Shown piece by piece: positions 1-8,156 of a stretch of 64,000 nucleotides of DNA (its first letter is position 1; every line of letters begins with the position of its first letter). The notes below the pieces were generated by a model. It ran no database searches, was not told the DNA's origin, and saw only the letters and a list, made by a program, of their open reading frames with translations. The DNA comes from an uncultured Chryseobacterium sp. (GTDB taxonomy: Bacteria > Bacteroidota > Bacteroidia > Flavobacteriales > Weeksellaceae), in NCBI RefSeq assembly GCF_936933875.1, contig NZ_CAKZIK010000069.1:1-64000 (forward strand), read 5' to 3'. A program made the translations under genes and the position numbers.

Positions 1-587
1 AGCATTTGGATTTTCTCGCTGCAAAATTCCCGAACGTGAAAACAAAAAGTGTTGATTTGAACGAGCCTTTCGAAGCTTTATACAAAACTTTTGATGTTCA
101 GGATGATAAATTTCCGGCAGAAAAACTCGCTTTTGCCAATACAAGAAGCCGTTTAAGAATGCTTACGCTGTATTATTATGGACAAATTAATGGACTTTTG
201 GTATGTGGGACCGGAAATAAAGTAGAGGATTTCGGAATTGGTTTCTACACAAAATATGGTGATGGCGGAGTAGATGTTTCGCCAATAGCAGACCTTTATA
301 AAACTGAAGTTTATGAACTGGCGCGTTCTTTGGATTTGCCGGAATCCATCAAAAATGCAATTCCAACCGACGGACTTTGGGATGTAGACAGAACCGATGA
401 ACAGCAAATTGGCGCAACTTATCCTGAACTCGAAAAAATTCAGAAAGAGTGGGGAACCAAAACTGAAGCAGACTACAGCGGAAGAGATTTGGAAGTGTAC
501 AAAATTTTTGCACGCATGAACAAAGCAGCACAACATAAAATAAACCCGATTCCGGTGTGTGATATTCCGGAGGAATGGAGAAGTTAG
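1..587 (+). CDS. nadE: NAD+ synthase, 5' end outside the window
   Basis: Ammonia-dependent NAD+ synthase, which amidates deamido-NAD+ in the last step of NAD biosynthesis. The reading frame is already open at base 3, so the N-terminal part carrying the SGGxDS ATP-pyrophosphatase loop lies upstream and only the last ~195 residues are seen. Visible family landmarks are the GTGNKVED stretch followed by FYTKYGDGG, then SPIADLYKTEV, and the C-terminal DGLWDVDRTDEQQIG block that binds substrate. The frame stops at a TAG at 585-587. Only 34 bases separate it from the barnase-like gene on the same strand. Confidence 0.93.
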   Translation, partial: HLDFLAAKFPNVKTKSVDLNEPFEALYKTFDVQDDKFPAEKLAFANTRSRLRMLTLYYYGQINGLLVCGTGNKVEDFGIGFYTKYGDGGVDVSPIADLYKTEVYELARSLDLPESIKNAIPTDGLWDVDRTDEQQIGATYPELEKIQKEWGTKTEADYSGRDLEVYKIFARMNKAAQHKINPIPVCDIPEEWRS

Positions 588-621
588 AAAAGAGCCAAGA
601 GAAAAGTAAAAAGAAACAAGT

Positions 622-1152
622 ATGAGTCCACAAAAAATAAAACTGGCGTTGCTGTTTTTCTTCGGAGCCATTGCGGGAATGTTCGCGATGTATCTTTTCA
701 GCAATTATAAAATTGAAAAGAAAAATCAGACCGAAGTTTCGCAAAATTCAACATCGAATAATAATCGGAATCAAAATATTTCTTCGAATAGTCGAAACGA
801 ATCAACATCTTCTCCAACTTCCGGAAATATTGACGAATTAACGGAGGAACGAAAGGTGATTGATTACGTAAAAGCCAACCACAAACTTCCGGATTATTAC
901 ATCACAAAATCGGAAGCAAGAAACCAAGGCTGGAATGCTTCTGCCGGAAATTTGTGCGAAGTTTTGCCGGGAAGAGCAATTGGAGGTGATAAATTCAGTA
1001 ACAGAGAAAAAACGTTGCCGAAAGGTGACCAATATTTTGAAGCAGACGTCAACTACAACTGCGGAAACCGAAATGCTGACCGAATTGTCTTTACCAAAAA
1101 CGGAGATGTTTGGCTCACAAAGAATCATTACAAAAGTTTTGACAAACAATAA
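622..1152 (+). CDS. Membrane-anchored barnase-like ribonuclease
   Basis: Residues about 7-27 form one hydrophobic segment (signal anchor), followed by a low-complexity Asn/Ser-rich linker to about residue 72. The last ~100 residues align by eye with Bacillus barnase: HKLPDYYITKSEA, GWNAS, GGDKFSNRE, then the catalytic region with E140, R150, R154 and H169 matching barnase Glu73, Arg83, Arg87 and His102. All catalytic residues are kept, so an active guanyl-preferring RNase is expected. Cys112 and Cys147 have no barnase counterpart and could form a disulfide, which fits an extracytoplasmic domain (inference). The next gene encodes a barstar-like inhibitor. Confidence 0.85.
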   Translation: MSPQKIKLALLFFFGAIAGMFAMYLFSNYKIEKKNQTEVSQNSTSNNNRNQNISSNSRNESTSSPTSGNIDELTEERKVIDYVKANHKLPDYYITKSEARNQGWNASAGNLCEVLPGRAIGGDKFSNREKTLPKGDQYFEADVNYNCGNRNADRIVFTKNGDVWLTKNHYKSFDKQ

Positions 1153-1215
1153 TTAGGTATTAGGGATTAGTTTTCAGATAATAGTTTAACTAAGTCCTAC
1201 CACCTAATACCTAAT
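1152..1215. repeat. Inverted repeat between barnase-like and barstar genes
   Basis: ATTAGGTATTAGG at 1152-1164 is the exact reverse complement of CCTAATACCTAAT at 1203-1215, with a 38-base loop. It fills the whole spacer between the RNase and the inhibitor gene. No T-run follows, so it does not look like a normal terminator. It may be an intergenic repeat or an RNA hairpin affecting relative expression of the two genes. Confidence 0.6.
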
Positions 1216-1226
1216 ATCTATATTTT

Positions 1227-1517
1227 ATGAAAACAGTATATATCGATTTTACAGACATAGGAGATGATGAAGATTTCTATGCTCAATTGAAAGAAAAACT
1301 AACACTTCCGGAATATTTTGGGGATAATTTGGATGCGTTGTACGATTCCATTACAGGGGCGGTCGAACTTCCGCTTCATATTGAATTTGTGAATATGAGT
1401 GTAGAGCAACTTGAACATTTTGAGGATTTGCTCACAACATTGGAAGATGCGGAAGACGAAGTTGAAGAATTTACGTTTTCGTATTATCTCGAGCAGTACG
1501 AAGACGATGAGGAATAA
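1227..1517 (+). CDS. Barstar family RNase inhibitor
   Basis: A 96-residue acidic protein without signal peptide, so cytoplasmic. It matches barstar over its N-terminal two thirds: LPEYFGDNLDALYDSITG corresponds to LPEYYGENLDALWDCLTG of Bacillus barstar. The two aspartates that plug the barnase active site (barstar Asp35 and Asp39) are present, while the neighbouring Trp38 is Tyr here. The C-terminus is very acidic. It lies 74 bases downstream of the barnase-like gene on the same strand, as expected for a cognate inhibitor protecting the cytoplasm before the RNase is exported. Confidence 0.88.
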   Translation: MKTVYIDFTDIGDDEDFYAQLKEKLTLPEYFGDNLDALYDSITGAVELPLHIEFVNMSVEQLEHFEDLLTTLEDAEDEVEEFTFSYYLEQYEDDEE

Positions 1518-1520
1518 ACG

Positions 1521-1551
1521 AAAAGCCCTTCAATTTTTTTGAAGGGCTTTT
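1521..1551. terminator. Bidirectional terminator
   Basis: Perfect 13-bp arms (AAAAGCCCTTCAA and its complement) around a five-base loop, with A/T tracts on both sides. It sits between the convergent barstar gene and the beta-helix lipoprotein gene and can end both transcripts. Confidence 0.9.
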
Positions 1552-1573
1552 CTGTAAAATAAAACTATATGAA

Positions 1574-2791
1574 TTAGTTAAGCGGTGCCAATAAATTTAC
1601 ACCGTTTACTGTTGCCCAAGCTCCGGCTGTCAGCGTTACTTTTCCAACTGTTGCAGTGTTGGTATACGTTAAAGGATTTGCAGAAGTATATGCATAACCG
1701 TAAATACCAAAATTATCATTATTGGTTGTTGAAAAAATTGGTGTCACTTTAATTTTTCCTGTTACCAACTGAGAAGTTTCTGTTGCAGCATCCTGAATTA
1801 GTACTGAATAAGCAGATTTCCCGCCTGTATTTTTATAACCGTCGATATACACATTGCTGAAAATTCCTGTTCCCTGTTTTTTGAACTGAATTGCAGAAAT
1901 TTCTGCAGAACCTGCAACTTCAGGATTTGTTCCTGCAGCTCTTATTAAAGTGATTTTATCGATTTTTGGTGCTGTATTATCAACATTTGAAGAAGATTCA
2001 ATCTCCATTCCGAAGTTTCCAGTAACGGTTTGGTACGCAAACCAGTTGGAGTTGTTTTGTCCGCTCCAAGCATCTTGCCAGTCGAAAGCATCATCGTAAT
2101 TTCCGTAAGAAACTAGGTTTTTAGCACTTACCGTTCCTCCGAAAAATTCATAACCATCATCTGTTCCTTTGTAAGAAACTAGGTTTTCGAGAATTGTTCC
2201 TGCACCAACTGCGTAGAAAGTCATAGAGTTGGTTTCAGAAGTTCCGTCGCCAATTTTTTTACCGCCATATTCAACACGAACAAAACGCATTGTCCCTGAA
2301 TTCGAATTGGCATCGCTTCCTCCGTAATATACTGCGTTTCCGTCTTCAGAAAGAGCTTGGGTTGCTCCGTTAATCGCTTTAATTGGTGCATTTCCGTACA
2401 ACGTTACGCCACCCCAATCTCCGGGAGTTTTATTGTCTGAAGTAAATACAATGGGTTCTGCAGCAGTTCCTTCTGCCATAATTTTTCCGCCCTGCAAAAC
2501 GACAAGACTCGAACCTACACTTGTTTTCGCAGTGAAAACTGCACCCGGCTCAATGGTTAAAGTTACTCCTGAAGGTACTTTTACAACGCCTTCCAACGAA
2601 TAATTTCCTTTTTTTACAAGCAAATCTCCTTTTAGCGTTCCGCTTAAAGTCCCGGTTCCGCTTAAAGTAGAACCTGTTGTTTGAGTTGGTGTTTCGCCAT
2701 TGTTGTCTTCTCTTACTTCAATGGTACAAGATGTTACCGAAGCAAGGGTAATGAATGACAGTGCGAAGATGGTTAAGATGTTCTTTTTCAT
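1574..2791 (-). CDS. Outer-membrane lipoprotein with beta-helix-like repeats
   Basis: Starts with a type II signal peptide whose lipobox ends at Cys22 (LASVTSC), so it is lipidated. A Ser/Thr/Gly-rich linker follows, then a body of short beta-strand repeats (VLTIEPGAVF, GGKIMAEGTAAEPIVFTS, GDWGGVTLYGNAP) like the right-handed beta-helix lipoproteins common in Flavobacteriia. It lies 34 bases downstream of the TonB receptor gene on the same strand, so the two form an operon and probably work as a surface-binding/uptake pair. The substrate is not visible from sequence. A PhoB/PhoR-like system is divergent to the operon, which makes phosphate-linked uptake possible but unproven. Confidence 0.75.
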   Translation of the reverse strand: MKKNILTIFALSFITLASVTSCTIEVREDNNGETPTQTTGSTLSGTGTLSGTLKGDLLVKKGNYSLEGVVKVPSGVTLTIEPGAVFTAKTSVGSSLVVLQGGKIMAEGTAAEPIVFTSDNKTPGDWGGVTLYGNAPIKAINGATQALSEDGNAVYYGGSDANSNSGTMRFVRVEYGGKKIGDGTSETNSMTFYAVGAGTILENLVSYKGTDDGYEFFGGTVSAKNLVSYGNYDDAFDWQDAWSGQNNSNWFAYQTVTGNFGMEIESSSNVDNTAPKIDKITLIRAAGTNPEVAGSAEISAIQFKKQGTGIFSNVYIDGYKNTGGKSAYSVLIQDAATETSQLVTGKIKVTPIFSTTNNDNFGIYGYAYTSANPLTYTNTATVGKVTLTAGAWATVNGVNLLAPLN

Positions 2792-2825
2792 TTTTTTATT
2801 GATGATTTATTTTTTATTAAATTTT

Positions 2826-5438
2826 TTAGAAAGTATAACCTACAGTAAGGTCGAAATTAGTTCCTCTGTAGAAGTTGGTATGAATTAATGTTGATGCCGA
2901 AACAGGAACGGTGCTGTTGTCGCCCACTTCAAGTTTATACTCGCTGTTCAGGATGTTTTTGACGCCCAGTTTTACATTCCAGTTTTTGGTTAATTGGCTG
3001 TTGTAGATGAAATCTAACTGATGGAAAGGTCTTTCATAAATATTATCGATTCCGTTCGTTCCAACGCCGAAAATTTTAGAACCTGAAACATTGTAGATTA
3101 AACTTGCAGAATGTGGAAGATTTTGTCTGTTTTTAAATTCGTATTTCAAATCTGCGTTCACAACCCAAGGAGAAGCGCCCTGAAGCTGTCTTTTCATTGT
3201 TTGCTGTTCTGTAGATTCAGCTTCTTTCTGCTTCTCGCTTCTTTTTACGTCAGAATACATGAAAGTTGTATTGGCGCCTAAAGTCCATCTGTCCAAACCT
3301 TCTGAAATTCTACCAAGATTAAGGATTCCTTCCAGTTCAATTCCATACAGTTTTGCCTGGTCTGCATTGAAGAAAGTAATTGTTTGTCCGTTTGAGTTTC
3401 CGGATGCTACAAAAGACCTTTCAATGGCTTTATCGATAAGTTTTCCGAACAGGTTTACCGAGAACATTTCTTTTGAAGTTGGGAAGATTTCGTACTTCAA
3501 ATCCACATTGTAATTTTCACTGTTCTGAAGATTGCTGTTTCCAACCAAAGTTTCATTGTCCGGATTGATGTATTCAATCGGCATATATTCAATCAAAATT
3601 GGTCTTGTAATGGTTTTGCTGGTAGAAAACCTGATATTCGATTTTTGATTAAGCGCCTTTTTAACAGAAAGTGACGGTAAAATGTATGTTTGATTTCTGG
3701 TGTTGTTGTACTTTTTTTCGTCATCTTGAATTAAATCCCAATATCTCGAAAGGTTCATGTTATTTTCAACTCTTCCACCCAACAAAATATCCCATGAATC
3801 TGTAGGTTTGAAATTCAAATTCAGGTAACCTCCGTTTACAATTTGGTAAAGGTTACTTTGGTATTTTTTCACATCAGAACCTTCCTGAAAATGGAGATAT
3901 CCGGAATTGATATGGCTGTTGAAAACGTCCTGCGGTTGGTCTATATTGATGAGGTACTGCGAATTATTGTTCTGATTTCTTTTTCCATAGATAAAACGGT
4001 AAGAATTCTCTCTGAAATCAATAAAACCGTTATAACCTAACGCTAATTGCCAAGGATAATCCTTTCTATCGGCTTTGTCTCCAAGAAAAACGCTGTATTC
4101 TGCAAAGCCGGAAGCGTAAAATTTTCCGCTTACATCTAGATATTGTCGGATAAGATTGTTTCCGCCGTAAGTAATCATCAGTTGGTCGTCCGGAAGAACA
4201 TTTCCGTTGGCGTCTTCGTGGTTTCCTTCCAAAATTTTTCGGTCAGGTTGTTGATAATTGTTGATGACGTAAGAAGCTCCGGCTTTCAACTGATGTCTTT
4301 CTCCGATTTTTTGAGCGCCCAAAAGCTGCAAATCCAAAAACCTCGAAATATCCTGCTGATTTGTTCTGAAACCGTTATTAATGTTCTGGATCTGTCTGTT
4401 CTTGTACCCTCTGTAATCTTCAATAAGGTTAGAAGAATTCTGTAGGAAAATTGCGTTAAGGTTCAGGTTAGTTCCTTTGTTTTTCAAACCTAAATTCAAA
4501 AGGACAGAAGATTCAAGGTCGTATTCGTATTGTTTTCTGATTAAATCATTGTTCAGCTCAATATTGTTTCCTGTATTGATGAACTGATTTTTTTCACCTT
4601 CACGATAGTTATACTGGCTCGAATGATTCAATGAAAGCAAAAATCCTAAAGAAGTATTATCACCAATTCTCTTTCTTTGCGCAGTTGTGAAACCAAATCC
4701 TGTATTCGGAAGCGATTTTACATTATCTACATTCCAGGAATCTTTAAACTGATTAATGGATTCCGAAGCTGTAAATTCATAGTTTGAAGGTGCATAATCT
4801 TTTACCAGATCAGGAAGTTCGCGGTCTTTCGCATTCAAACCAAAATATCCTGAAACCGTATTGGCGTTGGCTGAAATTTTAAAATTATTTCTGAAAGTAC
4901 TTAACGTATTTACTCCAACGCTGAATTCAACCTTTGTAAAAGGTTTTTCGAAAGCAGCCGTTTCAATATCGAAAGTTGCACCCGCAAAATCCGCAAACAG
5001 ATTGGAGTTGAAGGTCTTATAAATATTCAGTTTTCCTACAACATCAGTTGGAAACTGTTTTAAAGCAATAATTTTTTGGAAAGGGTTATTGGATGGAGAA
5101 CCCAATGAGTTGATTAAAAGGTAATTGTATCTTTCTTCCAATCCTCTTACAAAAAGTCCTTTTCCTTCTACGGTAGTAATTCCTGTAACTTTGGTAAGTC
5201 CCTGTTCTACGTTGGAAATTCCTTTTCTTGATATTTCTTCGGCACCAATCGACTGTTTTTGGATTACTGCCTTTTTCATTTCTCCTAAAATTGCAGTTTC
5301 AGATTTTTTGTTATTCGTTCCCTGTAGAATAACACCATCAATTTTCTTTTCGCTTTTCACAGTATCGGTTTGTCCGTAAACTGCTGCTGTAGAAGCGGTA
5401 AGGAAAAGAACTGCAATACTCAGTTTGCTGATTTTCAT
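2826..5438 (-). CDS. TonB-dependent outer-membrane receptor
   Basis: 870 residues with a cleavable signal peptide (hydrophobic to the AAVYGQ cleavage region). A plug domain follows, with GISNVEQGLTKVTGITTVEGKGLFVRGLEERYN at about residues 75-110, and then a long beta-barrel ending in the aromatic C-terminus GYTF typical of outer-membrane barrels. There is no N-terminal carboxypeptidase-like extension, so it is not a classic SusC. It is expected to import a ligand across the outer membrane using TonB-ExbBD energy. The gene is first in an operon with the beta-helix lipoprotein and divergent from a response-regulator gene 191 bases away. Confidence 0.85.
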   Translation of the reverse strand: MKISKLSIAVLFLTASTAAVYGQTDTVKSEKKIDGVILQGTNNKKSETAILGEMKKAVIQKQSIGAEEISRKGISNVEQGLTKVTGITTVEGKGLFVRGLEERYNYLLINSLGSPSNNPFQKIIALKQFPTDVVGKLNIYKTFNSNLFADFAGATFDIETAAFEKPFTKVEFSVGVNTLSTFRNNFKISANANTVSGYFGLNAKDRELPDLVKDYAPSNYEFTASESINQFKDSWNVDNVKSLPNTGFGFTTAQRKRIGDNTSLGFLLSLNHSSQYNYREGEKNQFINTGNNIELNNDLIRKQYEYDLESSVLLNLGLKNKGTNLNLNAIFLQNSSNLIEDYRGYKNRQIQNINNGFRTNQQDISRFLDLQLLGAQKIGERHQLKAGASYVINNYQQPDRKILEGNHEDANGNVLPDDQLMITYGGNNLIRQYLDVSGKFYASGFAEYSVFLGDKADRKDYPWQLALGYNGFIDFRENSYRFIYGKRNQNNNSQYLINIDQPQDVFNSHINSGYLHFQEGSDVKKYQSNLYQIVNGGYLNLNFKPTDSWDILLGGRVENNMNLSRYWDLIQDDEKKYNNTRNQTYILPSLSVKKALNQKSNIRFSTSKTITRPILIEYMPIEYINPDNETLVGNSNLQNSENYNVDLKYEIFPTSKEMFSVNLFGKLIDKAIERSFVASGNSNGQTITFFNADQAKLYGIELEGILNLGRISEGLDRWTLGANTTFMYSDVKRSEKQKEAESTEQQTMKRQLQGASPWVVNADLKYEFKNRQNLPHSASLIYNVSGSKIFGVGTNGIDNIYERPFHQLDFIYNSQLTKNWNVKLGVKNILNSEYKLEVGDNSTVPVSASTLIHTNFYRGTNFDLTVGYTF

Positions 5439-5603
5439 TTCTTCTTTTTACTAGATTTATTTATACTGCAAAGAAAGAAAGCCGCAGCCAGAATTGGATT
5501 TCGTTAATTTTAAATATTGTTTACGAAAATATTACGGAATTAATGCCAATGTTAAATTTTTATGAAGATTGCTTTCCATGGTTTTCGGTACTGATTTTTT
5601 GGC

Positions 5604-5611
5604 TAATTTTG
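5604..5611 (+). promoter_or_regulatory. Candidate -7 box for the two-component operon
   Basis: TAATTTTG matches the Bacteroidota -7 consensus TAnnTTTG and lies 18 bases before the response-regulator ATG. No convincing TTG lies at the right distance upstream, so confidence is moderate. Confidence 0.45.
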
Positions 5612-5629
5612 AAAGGATAAAAAGTTACG

Positions 5630-6307
5630 ATGGCTCAGAAAAAAATTCTCTTAATAGATGATGAACAGGATATTCTCGAAATACTTTCCTACAATCTCGA
5701 GAAAGAAGGATACGAGGTTTTTACAGCCGATAATGGGAACGATGGTATTAAAAAAGCCATAGACATCGTTCCGGATTTAATTCTGCTGGATGTAATGATG
5801 CCTGAAAAAGACGGTATCGAAACCTGCCAGGAACTGCGCAAAATAAAAGAACTCCAGAAAACACTCATTGTATTTCTTTCAGCACGAAGTGAGGAATTTT
5901 CTCAATTAGCCGGTTATCAAGCAGGAGCCAACGATTACGTCGTAAAAGTCATTAAACCGAAAGTTCTTATTTCTAAAGTGAATGCACTTTTGCAGTTGAC
6001 TTCAAATTCCGAAGACAAATCTCAAACTCTTGAAATTGGAGAATTGGTGATAGACAGAGATAACTTTCGCGTTACTAAAAACAAGCAGGTTTTTCTGCTT
6101 CCCAAAAAGGAATTCGATTTGCTTTACCTTTTGGCATCCAATACTGAAAAAGTTTTCAAAAGGGAAGAAATTTTAGAAAAAGTTTGGGGAAATGATGTTA
6201 TCGTTGGTGAAAGAACCATTGATGTCCATATCCGCAGACTTCGCGAAAAATTGGGAGACGATTCTATCCAAACCTTAAAAGGCATCGGTTACAAATTAGT
6301 TGTGTAA
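5630..6307 (+). CDS. OmpR/PhoB-family response regulator
   Basis: 225 residues: receiver domain (acidic DDE at 10-12, phosphoacceptor D54 in LILLDVMMP, Ser84, Lys106) and a C-terminal winged helix with TIDVHIRRLREKLG. The residue after Lys106 is Val instead of the nearly invariant Pro (NDYVVKVIKPK). The Pro two positions further is kept. Its ATG is 18 bases after a TAnnTTTG box, and it is followed after 9 bases by its kinase. Most like PhoB/PhoP of Bacteroidota; the regulon cannot be read from the sequence. Confidence 0.88.
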   Translation: MAQKKILLIDDEQDILEILSYNLEKEGYEVFTADNGNDGIKKAIDIVPDLILLDVMMPEKDGIETCQELRKIKELQKTLIVFLSARSEEFSQLAGYQAGANDYVVKVIKPKVLISKVNALLQLTSNSEDKSQTLEIGELVIDRDNFRVTKNKQVFLLPKKEFDLLYLLASNTEKVFKREEILEKVWGNDVIVGERTIDVHIRRLREKLGDDSIQTLKGIGYKLVV

Positions 6308-6316
6308 CTTTACCGA

Positions 6317-7348
6317 ATGAGGTTCAACAGACTTTCAGTACTTTCCGCACTTTTAATGACCATCGCTATTGCAGTAATTGTGATGGCTTATGATTATTTC
6401 AAATACCAGTTCAATAATGATAATGTCAACACAACTATTCTTTTCGGAATCAGTACCCTCTTAATTTTCATCATTACTTTTTTCGGTACCGATTTTTTGT
6501 TCAGAACCTATGGAAGAAGGCAGATTAGAAAAATGTCGCACAATCTTCCCGAAGGTATTTTTCATGATTCAGAAAGCTTGAGTTTTAAGGAATTCAGCGA
6601 AAAAATTTCCGGTTTAAATGCTGAGAAAGAATCCGAAATCGACATGATGAAAGAAATGGAAGATTACCGGAAAGAATACATCGGAAACGTTTCCCACGAA
6701 CTCAAAACACCTCTTTTCTCCATTCAGGGTTATGTTGAAACGCTTCGCGACGGCGCTGCAGAAAACGAAATCATCCGCGACAAATATTTAGAAAGAATCG
6801 GGATTTCCGTAGAAAGACTCATCGCTATTGTGAACGATTTGGATATGATTAACCGCTTCGAAGCCGGCGAAATCAACCTTAAATTTTCCAGATTCGATAT
6901 TAATCAGTTGGTAAAAGAAGTTTTCGATTTGCTAGACCTTGAAGCAGCAAAACGCAATGCCAACCTGATTTTTCAAACCTCACAACCACAAATTTTTGTG
7001 AATGCTGATAAACAAAAGATTCTTCAGGTTTTAATAAATCTGGTTTCCAACGCCATTCATTACGCAAACAGACAGGAAGCCAATATCAACGTTAAAACTT
7101 CCATTCTTCGCAACAAAGTTCTTATTGAAGTGGAAGACAACGGAATGGGGATTAAACCTGAGGTTTTACCAAGAATTTTTGAGCGTTTTTACCGTGTGGA
7201 AACCAGCCGAAACAGAAGAGAAGGAGGCTCTGGTTTAGGATTGGCAATTGTAAAGCATATTCTGGAAGCGCACCATGAAAATATTTCTGTAAAAAGTGAG
7301 TATTTAGAGGGAACCACGTTCAGTTTTCTGCTGGAGAAAGCAAGCTGA
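6317..7348 (+). CDS. PhoR-like sensor histidine kinase
   Basis: 343 residues with two transmembrane helices (about 8-25 and 39-59) separated by a very short periplasmic loop, so little external sensing surface. The HisKA domain has the phosphorylated H127 in NVSHELKTPL. The HATPase domain shows the N box (NLVSNAIHYANRQ), G1 (VEDNGMGIKPE) and G2 (GGSGLGLAIVKH). It lies 9 bases after the response-regulator gene and must be its partner. No PAS or HAMP domain is evident. The tiny sensor loop suggests it senses through a membrane partner, as PhoR does. Confidence 0.88.
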   Translation: MRFNRLSVLSALLMTIAIAVIVMAYDYFKYQFNNDNVNTTILFGISTLLIFIITFFGTDFLFRTYGRRQIRKMSHNLPEGIFHDSESLSFKEFSEKISGLNAEKESEIDMMKEMEDYRKEYIGNVSHELKTPLFSIQGYVETLRDGAAENEIIRDKYLERIGISVERLIAIVNDLDMINRFEAGEINLKFSRFDINQLVKEVFDLLDLEAAKRNANLIFQTSQPQIFVNADKQKILQVLINLVSNAIHYANRQEANINVKTSILRNKVLIEVEDNGMGIKPEVLPRIFERFYRVETSRNRREGGSGLGLAIVKHILEAHHENISVKSEYLEGTTFSFLLEKAS

Positions 7349-7401
7349 TCATTTGCGGAATGTAACAAAATCTTTTTAGGAAAAAAAACGAAAATTTTTT
7401 T

Positions 7402-7430
7402 TTGGTCACTTTTCAATTGTTTTATATTTG
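7402..7430 (+). promoter_or_regulatory. Flavobacterial promoter
   Basis: TTG at 7402-7404 and TATATTTG at 7423-7430 are separated by 18 bases, an excellent fit to the Bacteroidota TTG-N19-TAnnTTTG promoter. It drives the pRiA4b ORF-3-like gene starting at 7475. Confidence 0.8.
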
Positions 7431-7474
7431 CAAGGAAATCAAATCTAGAAAAAATCAACACAGTTTACAGAAGT

Positions 7475-8059
7475 ATGGTTTATAAGATAAGAGTAATTTT
7501 GGATACCAAAGAAGATATCTTCCGCGATATAGAAATCAAGGGAAAGCAAACGCTGTGGAATCTTCATTTAGGCATCAAAAGCGCATTCAGTCTTCAGGGA
7601 GAGGAATTGTCGGCTTTCAATCTTTTGGAAGAAGACGGTACCATTGTAAAATCGGTTCCTTTGGAAGATATGAGTGATGATGGCGATGGCGAAATTATGT
7701 CTGATGTTTATGTGGATGAAGCATTCGAACAAATTGGTGATAAAGTACAGTTTCAGTACGGTTTGCTCGATTTGTGGGAGTTTTTCTGTGAAGTTGTGGA
7801 AATTGTGGAGGAAAAACCTGCGGTAAACTATCCAATTACCGTTTTTCGTTTCGGAAATGTTCCGTTGAAAGCACCCGGAAAAAGTGGTGGTTCAAGCTCA
7901 AGAAAATCTGCAATGCCAATAATGAATGACGATTTTGATAATTTTGATGATGATTTCGGTTCCGGAAGTTTTGCGGACGAAGATGATGAAAGTTTTGATG
8001 ATGATGAAGAAGACGGATATGGCGACGATTTCTTTGAAGAAGACACTGAAGAAGTTTAA
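7475..8059 (+). CDS. Plasmid pRiA4b ORF-3-like protein
   Basis: 194 residues. The N-terminal ~130 residues (MVYKIRVILDTKEDIFRDIEIKGKQTLWNLH..., with IKSAFSLQGEELSAF and FQYGLLDLWEFFCEV) have the pattern of the pRiA4b ORF-3 family, a small beta-rich fold found in many chromosomes despite its plasmid name. The C-terminal ~45 residues are an extremely acidic Asp/Glu/Phe tail. Function unknown. It is transcribed alone from a strong promoter with its own terminator. Confidence 0.75.
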   Translation: MVYKIRVILDTKEDIFRDIEIKGKQTLWNLHLGIKSAFSLQGEELSAFNLLEEDGTIVKSVPLEDMSDDGDGEIMSDVYVDEAFEQIGDKVQFQYGLLDLWEFFCEVVEIVEEKPAVNYPITVFRFGNVPLKAPGKSGGSSSRKSAMPIMNDDFDNFDDDFGSGSFADEDDESFDDDEEDGYGDDFFEEDTEEV

Positions 8060-8069
8060 AATAAATACA

Positions 8070-8091
8070 AACCCTGAATTTTTTCAGGGTT
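8070..8091 (+). terminator. Rho-independent terminator
   Basis: AACCCTGAA and TTCAGGGTT arms around a four-base loop followed by a T-run, 11 bases after the pRiA4b-like gene. Confidence 0.88.
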
Positions 8092-8109
8092 TTTTGTTGC
8101 GTTTTTTTC

Positions 8110-8140
8110 TTGAATTCATCATTTAAAATCATTACTTTTG
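8110..8140 (+). promoter_or_regulatory. Flavobacterial promoter
   Basis: TTG at 8110-8112 and TACTTTTG at 8133-8140, spacer 20. The GH13 ATG follows 17 bases later. Confidence 0.72.
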
Positions 8141-8156
8141 AGCAAAATCATTCAGA

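Noticed and set aside
153..704. Minus-strand frame opposite nadE
   Set aside because: Antisense to a conserved gene, without recognisable protein pattern.
7828..8046. Minus-strand Ser-rich frame
   Set aside because: Antisense shadow of the Asp-rich tail of the pRiA4b-like protein.
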